Assembly: GCA_964036275.1 (NCBI GenBank)
Contig: OZ038433.1
Coordinates: 35,497,336-35,561,335 of the forward strand
Reading direction: 5' to 3'
Origin: Litoditis marina
Lineage: Eukaryota; Nematoda; Chromadorea; Rhabditida; Rhabditidae
Length of the DNA stretch: 64,000 bases
Shown here: positions 1-10,025 of the stretch, piece by piece
How positions within the stretch are numbered: position 1 is the first letter of the stretch
Layout: the number at the start of each line of letters is the position of its first letter
Translations under genes and position numbers: made by a program
Notes under the pieces: model-generated
Told to the model about the DNA's origin: nothing
Seen by the model: only the letters and a program-made list of their open reading frames with translations
The model's database searches: none

Positions 1-1392
1 TACTAACTATTGTTGTTTTGAGAAGCAACAACAAGCTCAAATCCACGTTAAGAATTGGATGTGTAGCTCAAACTGCTAGATGCTAAAAGTTACACCGAAA
101 CTAGGAAATACCCCGAGTATTATATTGTTTTCTTTCAACCAATGAAGAATTTTCCGTTTGCCAAGTTTTGAAAATAAGTTTAGTGTCACGTGTTCAAGAA
201 CCTAGTAGCTTGTGTAATAAACGACAAATTGATCCTAACGCAATCGAGCGTTGTTCAGAGCCTGAAGAATTTATACTTCCAATCTCATTCCCAGTGTTTC
301 TTTGCTCTATCAGCCGGTGTGTTTAGAATGTTTTTGTATACAATGTAATGTTCGTGTGCTGATTTCATACTACTTTCAATGTATTTTGTTCTATAGTACA
401 TTCTGTCTATGATAAGGTAATAGGTAAGACTACGTAAAGTACAAGACCCATTTGTATTTCTTCTTTTCACGCTTTGGCTGTACATATCGGTACCAAAGTA
501 TTCTCAAAGAAGACGTTTTTTGGATCCCTGCCAGGTTTCCAATCCAGTCCGCAGTTGCACTTTTTTCCCGAAGTTCTGATTTGCTTTTCGATTTGCTGTC
601 CAGTCCAAATGTCGCAAGGTGTGAGTTGAAACAACTGGGAGTCGTACGTTCATATTTCTATATTTAAAAGGCAACATCAATGTAGTTTGTACTTCATTAA
701 AAAATATAGATATGGAGAGAATAGAAAACAAAACTAAAAAGAGATTTATTAGAGGTGGAGTGGGAAGAGAAATGGAGAAAGAAACTGAAAATGGCAACAG
801 AGAATGAGAGAGAGAGGGCAAAAGAGAAAGACAGAGAGATAGAGAACGAAGGTAAGTGAAATTTGAAACCTAAGAGAGGTGAAGAGAGAGATAGAAAGGG
901 TAAGTATTAAGAAAGCAAGCGAGAGAAGGAAAGAGAGACGGGAAAAGGGAAAATAAATAAAGAGGTCGCTGTTTGGGATATGAAATATTATATATTCGAG
1001 TAGTCTGAACCAACCTCAATTGTCTCCTATCAAACTGTGTAAATACCCTTGCCTAGTTCTGTTACACAGGTATCAGATCAACAAGTCAACTTTATTTTTC
1101 TCAAACTTCGCCGAATTCCAAACCGAATGATAAGAACATGCATATAAAAGACATTGCCCATGACCCTGCGTTTACGTGTGCAGTTACCTTTTATGATTTA
1201 TTGTTGTTAACACCCGCTCTCGTTTCTATTTCCTATTTCAATGCAATTTCAATGCACCTATTTCAATGCAATGCATCTCAAATAACACAAAGATAATGAA
1301 GATTCAGTAGGAAAATACGTATTTTATAAAGTTTATCAGCTTTCACAACTTTCTTTAATGATACCAGGGGTATTGAATCATTTTCCAGAAAA
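1..1392. other. Intergenic, upstream of the peptide cluster
   Basis: I see no convincing gene here. A purine-rich (GA) tract occupies about 710-960 and accounts for the short open frames on both strands. The last 100 bases before the first peptide gene hold TTTATCAGC at about 1328-1336, which reads GCTGATAAA on the other strand. That fits a GATA-factor site. The pyrimidine-rich TTTTCCAG at 1381-1388 directly before the start codon looks like a spliced-leader or 3' splice acceptor. Confidence 0.5.
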
Positions 1393-2034
1393 ATGCGAGT
1401 ACTTCTGTTCGTTTGTCTACTGTTGGCGTGTGTCGGGCTATCTGAGTCTCTTGGTGAGTGTCATTTCCAGTATCAACTGCTTTGCCTCTTACAAAATACA
1501 GAATTCAACTCAGGTTTTTTGCCACTGGTTTGAAAAACCTTGCCATAATTTAAATATCCCTGGAAATTGAGAGAAAAGTACAATAGCTGGGGTCGCAGAC
1601 CCAACTGAAATGCAACGACACACTCAATAATATAAATTTTCCTTACTTGTTGGTTTTGAGTTCAAATTGATGAGAACGTGCCTTTGGAACATCAGTTCTG
1701 GTATGATTATCTGATCAAATTCACCACACAAAACCAAAGAACTGTGCTGAAAATCTTTCGAGGAATCCGTTTTATCTAAGTTCTGACAGACATAGATGAT
1801 TCAAGCTTCATGCAATCAGATTGCCTGTGCATATGCATTTTCGCAAAAAAAATCATAAAATAAGCACTAAACAATCGTGTTTGTGTTCCAGGTATGCTTC
1901 TGCATGCTCTGACTGGTGGTATGGGTGGTTACGGTGGTTACCACCAACCAATGTACGGAGGATACCACCAACCTATGTACGGCGGCTATCATGGAGGGTA
2001 TGGAGGCTACCACCCTTACTACGGAAAGAAGTAG
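1393..2034 (+). CDS. Secreted Gly/Tyr/His-rich peptide precursor (cluster gene 1)
   Basis: Two exons, 1393-1453 and 1892-2034, joined in phase 1, give 67 residues. Exon 1 encodes a signal peptide (MRVLLFVCLLLACVG then LSESL). Exon 2 opens with GMLLHALTGG, shared with the other cluster members, and continues with GGYHQPMY-type repeats. It ends HPYYGKK-stop. A Gly followed by a dibasic pair at the very C-terminus is the classic substrate for convertase/carboxypeptidase trimming and then C-terminal amidation, so a Tyr-amide product is likely. An acceptor-like TTTTCCAG sits five bases before the ATG, and AATAAA lies at 2089-2094. Composition recalls the YGGY-type antimicrobial or neuropeptide-like peptides of nematode epidermis, but I recognise no specific orthologue. 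The gene model is strong; the function is inferred. Confidence 0.82.
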
Positions 2035-2088
2035 ATACATTATTCTGCCTCGAACTATGTACAAACAAAATTCTGTGCGGTTTCATTT

Positions 2089-2094
2089 AATAAA
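2089..2094 (+). terminator. Polyadenylation signal of cluster gene 1
   Basis: A perfect AATAAA lies 55 bases after the stop codon of the first peptide gene. Confidence 0.6.
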
Positions 2095-2148
2095 CTTTCC
2101 ATGGCTCGATTATCTTAGATGCATGCTATTGATATATACGATGAGAAG

Positions 2149-2382
2149 TAGGGTTGTTAATCTAATTTAAAATTTCGAGTTTTCGATGGAAAATTTTGAG
2201 TTTCGAGTTTTCGAGTTTTTGAGTTTGGCGAAAAATCGAGTTTTCGAGTTTTCGAGTTGTCGAGTTTTGGAAAATTTCGAGTTTTCGAATTTTCGAGTTT
2301 TCGAGTTTTGAGAAATTATGAGTTTTCGAGCTTCGGTTTTTTCGAGTCGAGTCGAGTTTCGAGTTTGACTTGAACAACCCCA
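2149..2382. mobile_element. hAT-type MITE filled with TCGAGTTTT repeats
   Basis: A 234-bp element starts TAGGGTTGTTAA and ends GAACAACCCCA, so its ends are inverted copies. It is flanked by a perfect 8-bp direct repeat, ATGAGAAG (2141-2148 and 2383-2390). An 8-bp duplication with TAGGG-type ends is the signature of the hAT superfamily. The interior is a degenerate minisatellite of TCGAGTTT units with no coding capacity. A second copy with its own duplication is at 3060-3189. Confidence 0.85.
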
Positions 2383-2889
2383 ATGAGAAGCGATAATGAT
2401 GAAAATACTTTAAATAAACTACCTACATCAATGTGCTCGACCATTACCTGGATTTACACAACACACATCGATGTACGGTACTGGCCACATTCGCAGAACA
2501 AATCCTGGCTTGCGTGCCTGTTACGCCCACTTTTCGCTGAGCCCTCCACCACTGCCGGTTGCCAAGCAAACTTGCAGTTGACGTGATTTCTTACCAGTAC
2601 ACCAAAACTCGCTTACTTGTGTGCAATCGTGTGTACGAGAAAAACACATTTGTTGACGTGCAGATGCCGACACGGCGTAGCTTTCTTCATAATCAACAAT
2701 TTCACATTCATAGACAGTATGTATTAGTGCATTTGTTCGTTTACTCAGAACTGGATTTTTTTCAGTTGACGCTTTTTCTGTATATTTCTATGACGAGTTT
2801 GTGACAACGTGCTACGAGGGAAGTGATAAGCACAAGTATAAATCACATTAGCCACCAATAACTTTCACTAGAGGATGACAATACAGGCT

Positions 2890-3059
2890 GTTTGGTTGAG
2901 AACAGAGGCGAGGCTTTTAAACTCAAACTTGGCAACTATTCAATCACTCTGGGCAGGGATTTGATATGTTCAAAATAGTGGCAGCTTGCGGGATCGAACC
3001 TTTGGAAAGGTAAGCCATCGTCTGAAACCGGCGCCTTTATTTGGCTATCGGGTATTGCT
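2890..3059 (-). repeat. tRNA-derived SINE-like repeat, copy 1
   Basis: Read on the minus strand, this stretch contains GGTTCGATCCCGC (B-box-like, around 2988-3000) preceded by a decayed tRNA body with an AAGGCGC segment. Both the tRNA-like part and the flanking ACTTGGCAACTATTCAA block recur at 11.2-11.6 kb. A hAT MITE (3060-3189) has inserted at its right side, duplicating GTATTGCT. Confidence 0.5.
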
Positions 3060-3189
3060 TAGTGTTGTTAATCGAGTTCAAAACTTCGAGTTTTCGAGGT
3101 TTCGAGTTTTGGGAAATTTCGAGTTTTCGAGTTTTGGAAAATTTCGTGTTTTCGACTCGACTCGAAAGTGCTCGACTTTGACAATCCTA
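3060..3189. mobile_element. hAT-type MITE, second copy
   Basis: This 130-bp element starts TAGTGTTGTTAATCGAG and ends GACTTTGACAATCCTA. It is flanked by the perfect 8-bp duplication GTATTGCT (3052-3059 and 3190-3197). The TCGAGTTT-rich interior marks it as the same family as 2149-2382. Confidence 0.85.
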
Positions 3190-3197
3190 GTATTGCT

Positions 3198-4275
3198 ATT
3201 CGGTGGAATGCCAAAGCTAGCAGAACGGAAGAATAATTGGATGCGTAGGTTAATTTTTCATTCGACTGTTCGAAAGATTATTGATTATGACATGAACTGG
3301 CAAAATGCCGAGCAGGCACGCGCTATGCAAGAGGGGGCAGGAAATATGCAACATTTTCTATGGATACGAGTCGAATTAGAACCTAAATAGACTATAGCAG
3401 ATTTGTAGTTTGAGCTCGTTACACGCATATATTACGAATTCGATCGAAAAGCAACATGATTTACCTGTGAAAACAGCGGAATGGAGCCAAATACACCGTA
3501 TTGACTTGCTTTGGAACGAGCATACGATTTACATGACTAGTCATTTCCGTTATCGACTAACGACTCAAAACATTATTCTACCCACAGAGGTCACGATATA
3601 GATTAGTATGTTTTTTTGCTTTCATTTCAGTGTGCACACAATCTTTTGTTTTATTGAATAACATGTTGTTGTCAAAACATTGAACATTGAAAAACTAGTT
3701 AATCTTCTGCTGAGAAATTGTTGACAAAAACTTTGTTGACAATGAGAAGATATTATCATAATTGATTATTATGTCTATTTTTTTATAATAAAACACTTTA
3801 AACTTGAGCCTCTTTCTGAATGAAAAGAAGAAGCGTTAGGAAGTTATGATACACAAACAGTCAATGTAAGAAATACACAGATAGTCAACAGTTGTGTGAA
3901 ACTTTCAGCAACATCGAATTCACCCTAACTATGGATCCGTGTTCTTTGCAACTCTAGTTTTTGAGAATTTCGCGAAACGGTGCCTCTAGGGGGATTGGAG
4001 CACGTAGTTGGGGTTCCTTTACTTTGTTCGCTGATAGAATTGAAAATAAACACTTGTTATTGTTAATCTTCTTATGATCATCATGATGTGTTCCCATACA
4101 TAAACATTTCAACTTCACTGTAAAAAGGTGTAACAGTTGAGTACGTTAAAAGAGCCATTGTCGGGACTATTCGCATACATTCAAACTACTTTTTCTGGCC
4201 GCGATTCGAAATTATGATTCGAATTTACTGGTTTTTATGTTCATCATTTTCTATAATTTCTGTTTCCAGAGAAAT
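3198..4275. other. Intergenic, upstream region of cluster gene 2
   Basis: I see no gene. About 3650-3700 (AATAACATGTTGT, then TCAAAACATTGA and AAAAACTAGTT) is repeated at 7085-7135, upstream of the decayed third cluster gene, so the upstream region was duplicated with the gene. The block TTAAAAGAGCC (4146-4156) followed by TCGCATACAT (4171-4180) recurs upstream of cluster gene 4 and may be a shared promoter element. A TGTTTCCAG acceptor precedes the start codon. Confidence 0.5.
4146..4182 (+). promoter_or_regulatory. Putative shared promoter block of cluster genes
   Basis: TTAAAAGAGCC, a 14-base gap, then TCGCATACATTC, about 100-130 bases upstream of the start codon. The same two words in the same order occur at about 9365-9404, at a similar distance from the start of cluster gene 4. 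Function is inferred only from conservation between paralogues. Confidence 0.4.
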
Positions 4276-5283
4276 ATGCGAACATCTCTCGTTGCTTGTT
4301 TGTTATTGGCTTTTGTCGGCTTACCTACGTCTACCGGTACGTTGAACTTCCTTTGAATCCTTCTATTTTCAAATATCAACCTAGTGCAAACGTAGATGAG
4401 ATAGTTGAATAAACGTACAGTCATGCCCACGTAATGGATGAATATAGCAGAATTTCCTGAAAAGTTTAATTGTAGTCAACTACTTTGTCAATTTTATCAA
4501 AACATTGTAATGGTATATACCTATGTGGCAGAACGAGTAACTAACCGTGCAGAAGTTACTGTTTTGAGATTCAAGCTTCAATTAGTCCTGTCCCACGAAG
4601 TTCACCAACATATGAAACGCTGAAAAGTACGATAAAATCCCAACAGCTCTGCTTAAATTAATTCCAACTCATTGGATGAAAAATTGAATCTGAAAGAAAA
4701 TATCGAAACCAAGGCTTGGTTAATCATGGTAATCTGAGTTACGGTAGAATCAGCGTTCGCTGTGTTGTTGTTCTAAGCGATATGTGTGTCGAATTATTAT
4801 TTAAACTTAAATAGATAACGTTTTAAAATTCTTGTCATTGTAAACGGAGATTGTAAGAACATGGTCCCTATACAACGGAGAGTCATCATGCGGGCTTTCT
4901 ATAAAAATTGTCGTTCAGCCCAACTTCTGCACGCCTTGACTGGCGGCGGAATGCACGGAAGCGGAATGCACGGAGGCGGAATGCACGGAGGCGGAATGCA
5001 CGGAGTCGGAATGCACGGAGGCGGAATGCACGGAGGTGGAATGCACGGAGTCGGAATGCACGGAGGCGGAATGCACGGAGGCGGAATGAACGGTGGCGGA
5101 ATGCGCAGAGGCGGAATGAGCGGAGGCGGAATGAACGGAGGAAGAATGCACGGAGGCGGAATGAACGGAGGCGGAATGAACGGAGGCGGAATGAACGGAG
5201 GCGGAATGCGCGGAGGAGGAATGAACGGAATAGGTCATGGAGGACTCTCGGGAGGTCATCATTCCCACTTTGGCAAGAAATAG
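4276..5283 (+). CDS. Secreted Met/His/Gly pentapeptide-repeat protein (cluster gene 2)
   Basis: Two exons, 4276-4336 and 4919-5283, joined in phase 1, give 141 residues. Exon 1 encodes a signal peptide (MRTSLVACLLLAFVG then LPTST). Exon 2 begins AQLLHALTGGG and continues with 19 tandem pentapeptides of the form MHGGG or MNGGG, with variants MHGVG, MRRGG, MSGGG and MNGGR. It then has a His-rich tail and ends HSHFGKK-stop, with the same terminal amidation-type signal as its neighbours. The repeats are 15 bp in DNA (about 4945-5235), prone to slippage. Regularly spaced Met and His in a flexible Gly background could bind copper or other metals, or act as an antimicrobial peptide; both are inference. 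The two-exon structure and signal exon match genes 1 and 4, supporting the model. Confidence 0.82.
4945..5235 (+). repeat. 15-bp tandem coding repeat (19 units)
   Basis: Units of GGAATGCACGGAGGC with a few substitutions encode the Met/His/Gly pentapeptide array of cluster gene 2. Substitutions concentrate on the His codon, changed to Asn, Arg or Ser in the 3' half. The frame is never broken. Confidence 0.95.
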
Positions 5284-7697
5284 AGCGTTACCCGATAACG
5301 AGATTCGTTTAACTGAGATAATTCACTTTGTTGCCCGATATTTGCAATGTTGTGGGTGACAATGAAAGTGACGCAAATATCGCAATGACCATGGCGCATT
5401 TTTCAAAAGTCTGAGTATGTACATTTTTATTTTCCCATTCCATTTGTACGTTTGTGTATGTTATAAAAATGTGTTTTTCCTGGAAGTTTTTTTTATTGAA
5501 ATCACTTTTCGCTGGCTGAACTGGTTATGACTGATCGCAACAATATACATACGGCAAATTTGTTCATTCCTGCTGACACTCCTACAGTGTGATTAGAAAA
5601 CAGTCTATTCTAATAGGTTATTTTCATTGGAAACATTATCAATTCTTCAATTCGATTTTGACTACCTATCACAGAGAGCGTTTGGAATATTTTTTTAGAA
5701 AAGTTGTGTACTAGAAAAACATCGGCAAAAATCCAGAATGTGTAGTGTAGGAACAGTAAACGGAATTTAGGAATGTGTACAATGTAGGAGTTTCTAAAGT
5801 AGAGATGGAAAGAGATTTTCGAATCTCAAACCTATGCAATTCACTTCCTTTCGGAGCTGAGAAGCTCTTCCGATATTCGACTGACTGTGATGGAATATGA
5901 ATCCGAGAAATGTATGAGATAGTAAACACTCCCAGAACCGTAGAAAAGTTTCATGAAAAGGTCACTTTTCAGCTGAACTATCTGATTACCATCTAACCCA
6001 AGTTGTGGCCACCTACACTACACTTATATGTAAAACTTAAGCACATATATGGCCAGAATGTGATCAGCAGGCACCGTAGCAAAATTATTCAAATTGTAAG
6101 CTCGACCTGATTCAGGGCCTGGTAACATTCTGGCCACATAGTTGCCAACTTTGTATGTACAAGCAACAAGCAGAGTACAGGTGACTCAACCGTGGGCGAG
6201 GTCGTGACCAAATAGTTCAGCTCAGAGGTGAGCTTTTCATGAGATTTTGCTACGGTGTCAGGGTGAGCTCACCACTTGCATGACCATTCTACGGTGCTGG
6301 AACGTTGCATCTGATCGAAAAAGTATTGAGATTTTCCCATTTAATGGAAAATAGAAACAACTATAAAAAGTAAATGTGTTTAGAGAGCGATGAGGTGGGT
6401 TTCATTATGAAATCAGTGAGACGTCGTTTACAAGTACAATAGTCTGCCTGTTCAAAACTACACATAGAATTCGCTTTAGGAAGGCGCAAACATACTTACT
6501 ACTTACTTACTTAGTAAGTAAGTAGTAAGTATGTTGTTGATTCTGCTGTTTGTAGTTAGATCTCACTGCGTATCAGTGGGGTTGCAAGACTGACGTACGG
6601 ATATCAACGTACAACACATATTTGTTCACGTAAATGAACGGTTTAGACCAACCGGAGAACGACCTTGATTCCACTATGAGAAGAAATACTTGTTGAAGAT
6701 TCCAAATGAGATTCTCTAATCATACTATATCGGAATCGATGCTGCACGCACCCTGTTATGAGAATGATTAATGAAAATCACGTGCTCTATTTCAACCGCT
6801 AGAAATCAAATCTAGCTTTTTTTGATAACGATCAAATGAACTCAGATCAACTGCGGTAGTTTTTCTAAATCGTTTCTGCAGATGTAATTCGAACGTTGGA
6901 GTACTGCAGTATTTCGTTAAGAGTAAATGCGGAATTATTGAGCGAAGTCACTTGTTCCTCTCAATGTGAAACAAACACCGCATGGGATTGTTTAAACATG
7001 TATATTTTATTTTCTAGTTCACCGTATGTAATTTAAGTGGATTATTGTTATCTATTCGTTACCTTGCACAGACTTCTGTGAGATGAATAACATGTTGTCA
7101 TCAAAACATTGATCGTTGAAAAAACTAGTTTATTGTCTGATAAAAAACAATTCTTTCTCTACGTGCAACATTGATGATCACACATTACACACGATGTATG
7201 TGTTGTCGATGGACGTCATAGTAGACTATTACGGTAAAATTCCACGTGAGTTGTGCATGGTGTCATCTTTTTTAAAGTTTGAATTATAAATTTGTTTTGA
7301 ATTCTTGCTAGTCGCAATATATTGCAAACATAGACAATACTGAGTCAAATGCAATTTCTCATTGAGTTTTTTACGTCGCCGTATTACGCTGCCACTATAT
7401 TTATTGCAAAAACGCTGAATTAAACTCTGGCAGATCGTTGGCGTTAATGTAACAAAAAATGAAAAAGGAAACGCGAGCGACTATGGACGATGGGGTTGGA
7501 TTATATTCGCAAAGTATGAACGCACACTACAACGTGGGAAAGACAGAAGACACATGGGAAACCGTATTCGAGAACGTGAACGTGCAAAATATATAACCTT
7601 TCACGTGATTCCTTCGGTTCGCGAATTAACTTTTCTATTCTTTACTATTCTAACTTTTCTATTCTTCACTATTCATGTCATAAAAACTGTCGTTTAG
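5284..7697. other. Intergenic between cluster genes 2 and 3
   Basis: I find no gene. A perfect 43-bp palindrome lies at 6491-6533. CACCGTAGCAAAAT (about 6071-6084) recurs inverted at about 6245-6258, suggesting a decayed fold-back element around 5990-6310. The segment 7085-7135 duplicates 3650-3700, the upstream region of gene 2. No signal-peptide exon matching the cluster pattern is visible upstream of the third exon 2. Confidence 0.5.
6491..6533. repeat. Perfect palindrome, 21-bp arms
   Basis: The left arm ends ACTTACTTACT and the right arm is its exact reverse complement, separated by one T. The ACTTACTTA words also occur at 24.05 kb. Confidence 0.95.
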
Positions 7698-7967
7698 CCG
7701 AAATTCTTAATTCACTGACTGGTGGTGGATTTCACGGAGGTCATGACATGCAAGGAGGTCACGGAGGTCACGGAATGTACGGAGGACGGAGGTCATGGGA
7801 TGCACGGAGGTCATGGAGGTTATGGGAGTGGTGGGATGCACGGAGGTGGTTGTTATCAGCCCATTCATGGTGGGCATCATCAATACGGGGGACATCATGT
7901 AGATCACTATGGAGGAGGTCACCAACCTTTCGGAGGAGGTCATAATTCCGATCACAAGAAAACTTAG
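7698..7967 (+). pseudogene. Decayed secreted peptide gene (cluster gene 3)
   Basis: The segment starts after a TCGTTTAG acceptor and encodes AEILNSLTGGGFHGG, clearly related to the LLHALTGG block of its neighbours. It then has Gly/His/Tyr-rich sequence. Around 7783-7792 the reading frame shifts by one base: the first half reads in one frame (to GMYGG) and the second half (from GGHGMHGGHGGYG) in the next. The tail ends NSDHKKT-stop instead of GKK-stop, so the amidation signal is lost. I find no signal-peptide exon upstream. Missing exon 1, a frameshift and a lost C-terminus together argue for a pseudogene. Its 3' flank still resembles that of gene 4 (GATAACATC, then TTGTTGCTG and GTAATGTGT). 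Confidence 0.75.
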
Positions 7968-8201
7968 ATATTTACATATTGATAACATCAGATACTATTC
8001 ATTTTGTTGCTGTAGATTTGTAATGTGTTTACCATTACATATACGTAACTTTGCAATGATTATTTTATAACAAGGGGACAATGGCTTACTTTGAATGTAT
8101 TGAATTTGCACCATTGATTTCGTTTTCGTTTAATGACAATTTGTGTGGAATTTCATACGGGCCTCTCTATCTGCCCGGGTCGGTCGGTCGCTCTATTGAT
8201 C

Positions 8202-8519
8202 ATGGCCCCGTCCTCCACCCCAATCAACAAAACCATCAAATCTACCAAATTCTCTCACCTCAAAAGTCTTCCTCAATTGATGAGAACGAATTCTGCCTAT
8301 TCTCCTTACAGTGTACGGAGACTTGAGACTCCGGAGCAACGTCTCCAGGGATTCCTCGCTCGGAAAGCCAAGAGAGAAGCTGCTCCCAACGTCGACAATT
8401 CTACACCCGAACCACAATCAATACAAGCTGCTCCCGAACTACGTCTTCATTTGAGGCCTAATCCTGCTCTTGTGCTTCCTGGTACCCCAAAAAGTCATAT
8501 ATATCCGCTAAACTTCTAA
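8202..8519 (+). CDS. Unassigned open frame, 105 residues
   Basis: An uninterrupted frame from MAPSSTPINKTIKSTKF to the stop. It contains a basic, possibly helical segment (ETPEQRLQGFLARKAKREA) followed by a Pro-rich tail. Local GC content is higher than in the flanks and codons look less random than in other short frames nearby. I do not recognise a family. It could be a short intronless gene, a surviving exon of a dead gene, or part of a transposon protein. No start context or polyadenylation signal settles this. Confidence 0.25.
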   Translation: MAPSSTPINKTIKSTKFSHLKSLPQLMRTNSAYSPYSVRRLETPEQRLQGFLARKAKREAAPNVDNSTPEPQSIQAAPELRLHLRPNPALVLPGTPKSHIYPLNF

Positions 8520-9364
8520 ATCAAAATTGTACTTCTTGTTTCTGTTCTTGAATTAGGCATAAAAACTATCATAAAGAACGCCTTATATTGCTGCGTTCCT
8601 ACCTTATTCCCAAATAAGTAATTACTTGTGTTCATTTCTCCAATGTTTGGTTACTGGTCTCGTTGTTTCTATCGATCGTCTGGTTTGTCTGACCCATGCA
8701 TCGTCTTGATTCTCTTTGCACTTTGTAGTCTGATCAACGCTCCCTTGTGAGTAGGTTGTACATTTAACATACAATCCTTTGGGATATGTTTTGCCATAGA
8801 TTTTTTAATAACTCAAATAGTTAACTCTTACTACTTTGGTTGTTGAATCTATGCGCAATAAACTTTATATTATAAAGTTCATAATTTTTCTTCGGAATAA
8901 ACAGACGCAGTATGACAAACGACAACTATAAAAACTAGTATATGTTTTAAAACGATTGCTGTGGTGGGTTTCATATTTAGAAAATGGAGACGTTGCTCAG
9001 GGATACAACAGTTAAACGGTTCAAAACAACATTTAGGGATCGCTCTAAAAAACGCAGACAATACATGTATCCGATTCTGCTATGTTTGTGATGTCATCCC
9101 ACTACAATTTGGTCGAATTACGAGACTTAGTAAGTGTCAAACTAAAACTTAGATTTCTTATTTTATTCTTCTTAAACCTACAGGGAAACCGCGGAATCAA
9201 ATTAGAGCACGTTAATTGGTATTCTCAAACATTGGGACCAAACAACAATGATGAACTTGTTTTTGTTGTGCATGCTTGATAAAAATAGATCGAATGATAG
9301 TGTTTTTCCAGACATACCTGTAAACAACCCAACTTTGTTGTAAAAAATTCAACAATGCACCATG

Positions 9365-9404
9365 TTAAAAGAGCCGTCTTGTAGACAACTCCTCGCATAC
9401 ATCC
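9365..9404 (+). promoter_or_regulatory. Putative shared promoter block, gene 4 copy
   Basis: TTAAAAGAGCC and then TCGCATACATCC, matching the block at 4146-4182 upstream of gene 2. It lies about 100-130 bases before the gene 4 start codon. Confidence 0.4.
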
Positions 9405-9497
9405 GTCTGTTTTTAGCCAGACACACTTGAAATTGTCCAATTTTGATGTCATTCATTTTTCGAAACAACAGTTCAAAACAAAGTTTTTCAGATTGAG

Positions 9498-10025
9498 ATG
9501 CAAACAACTCTAACTGTTTGTTTTCTTTTGGCCTTTGTCGGTTTAACTACGTCTATCGGTCAGTTGCAACTTTTTTATAGCTCTTTATTCTGTGAGATTG
9601 ATAAAACACACACGTGAATAGGGTAGATGAGTAAACATTTTAATGTATGTAACGGCGCTCGAAATGAAGTTTTTTGTTTTATTCCATTTCACGTAAACCC
9701 CGAATATGATCAAGATGGAGAGTGAATTGTGATGACATGAACATAACTTTTAGAGAATTTCGAATCACAAGTTTTGATCACGTTGCCTCTTGTAGAATTT
9801 CCAGCTGCGAGCTGTATTCACTTTCAATCATTACCATTTTCATGAAAAAACAAACTTTCAGCCCATCTTCTTCATGCACTGACTGGTGGTGGTGGTATGT
9901 ATGGTGGCGGTTATCATCAACCGATATATGGAGGACATCAGTACGGAGGATATCACCCCTACCATCACGGCGGGGGTTATCAACCGTACGGAGGAGGATA
10001 CCATCCCCACTATGGGAAGAAATAG
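9498..10025 (+). CDS. Secreted Gly/Tyr/His-rich peptide precursor (cluster gene 4)
   Basis: Two exons, 9498-9558 and 9862-10025, joined in phase 1, give 74 residues. The signal-peptide exon (MQTTLTVCFLLAFVG then LTTSI) is the same 61 nt as in genes 1 and 2. Exon 2 begins AHLLHALTGGGG, carries GGGYHQPIYGG and GGYHPYHHGG type motifs, and ends HPHYGKK-stop, an amidation-type terminus. A TTTTTCAG acceptor lies seven bases before the ATG. It is closest in composition to gene 1. As for the other members, a secreted, possibly antimicrobial or neuropeptide-like role is inferred from architecture; no orthologue is recognised. Confidence 0.82.

Larger units (their letters stand above)
7968..9497. other. 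Intergenic between cluster genes 3 and 4
   Basis: It holds one unassigned open frame (8202-8519, listed separately). The rest is AT-rich sequence without visible exons. The block around 9365-9404 shares promoter-like words with gene 2. Confidence 0.4.

Noticed and set aside
504..821. Minus-strand open frame near the left edge
   Set aside because: It overlaps the GA-rich tract. There are no splice signals, no family resemblance and a biased composition.
4915..5268. Ser/Val/His-repeat open frame on the minus strand
   Set aside because: It is the reverse reading of the 15-bp repeat in cluster gene 2. It has no signal peptide, and the plus frame has paralogue support.
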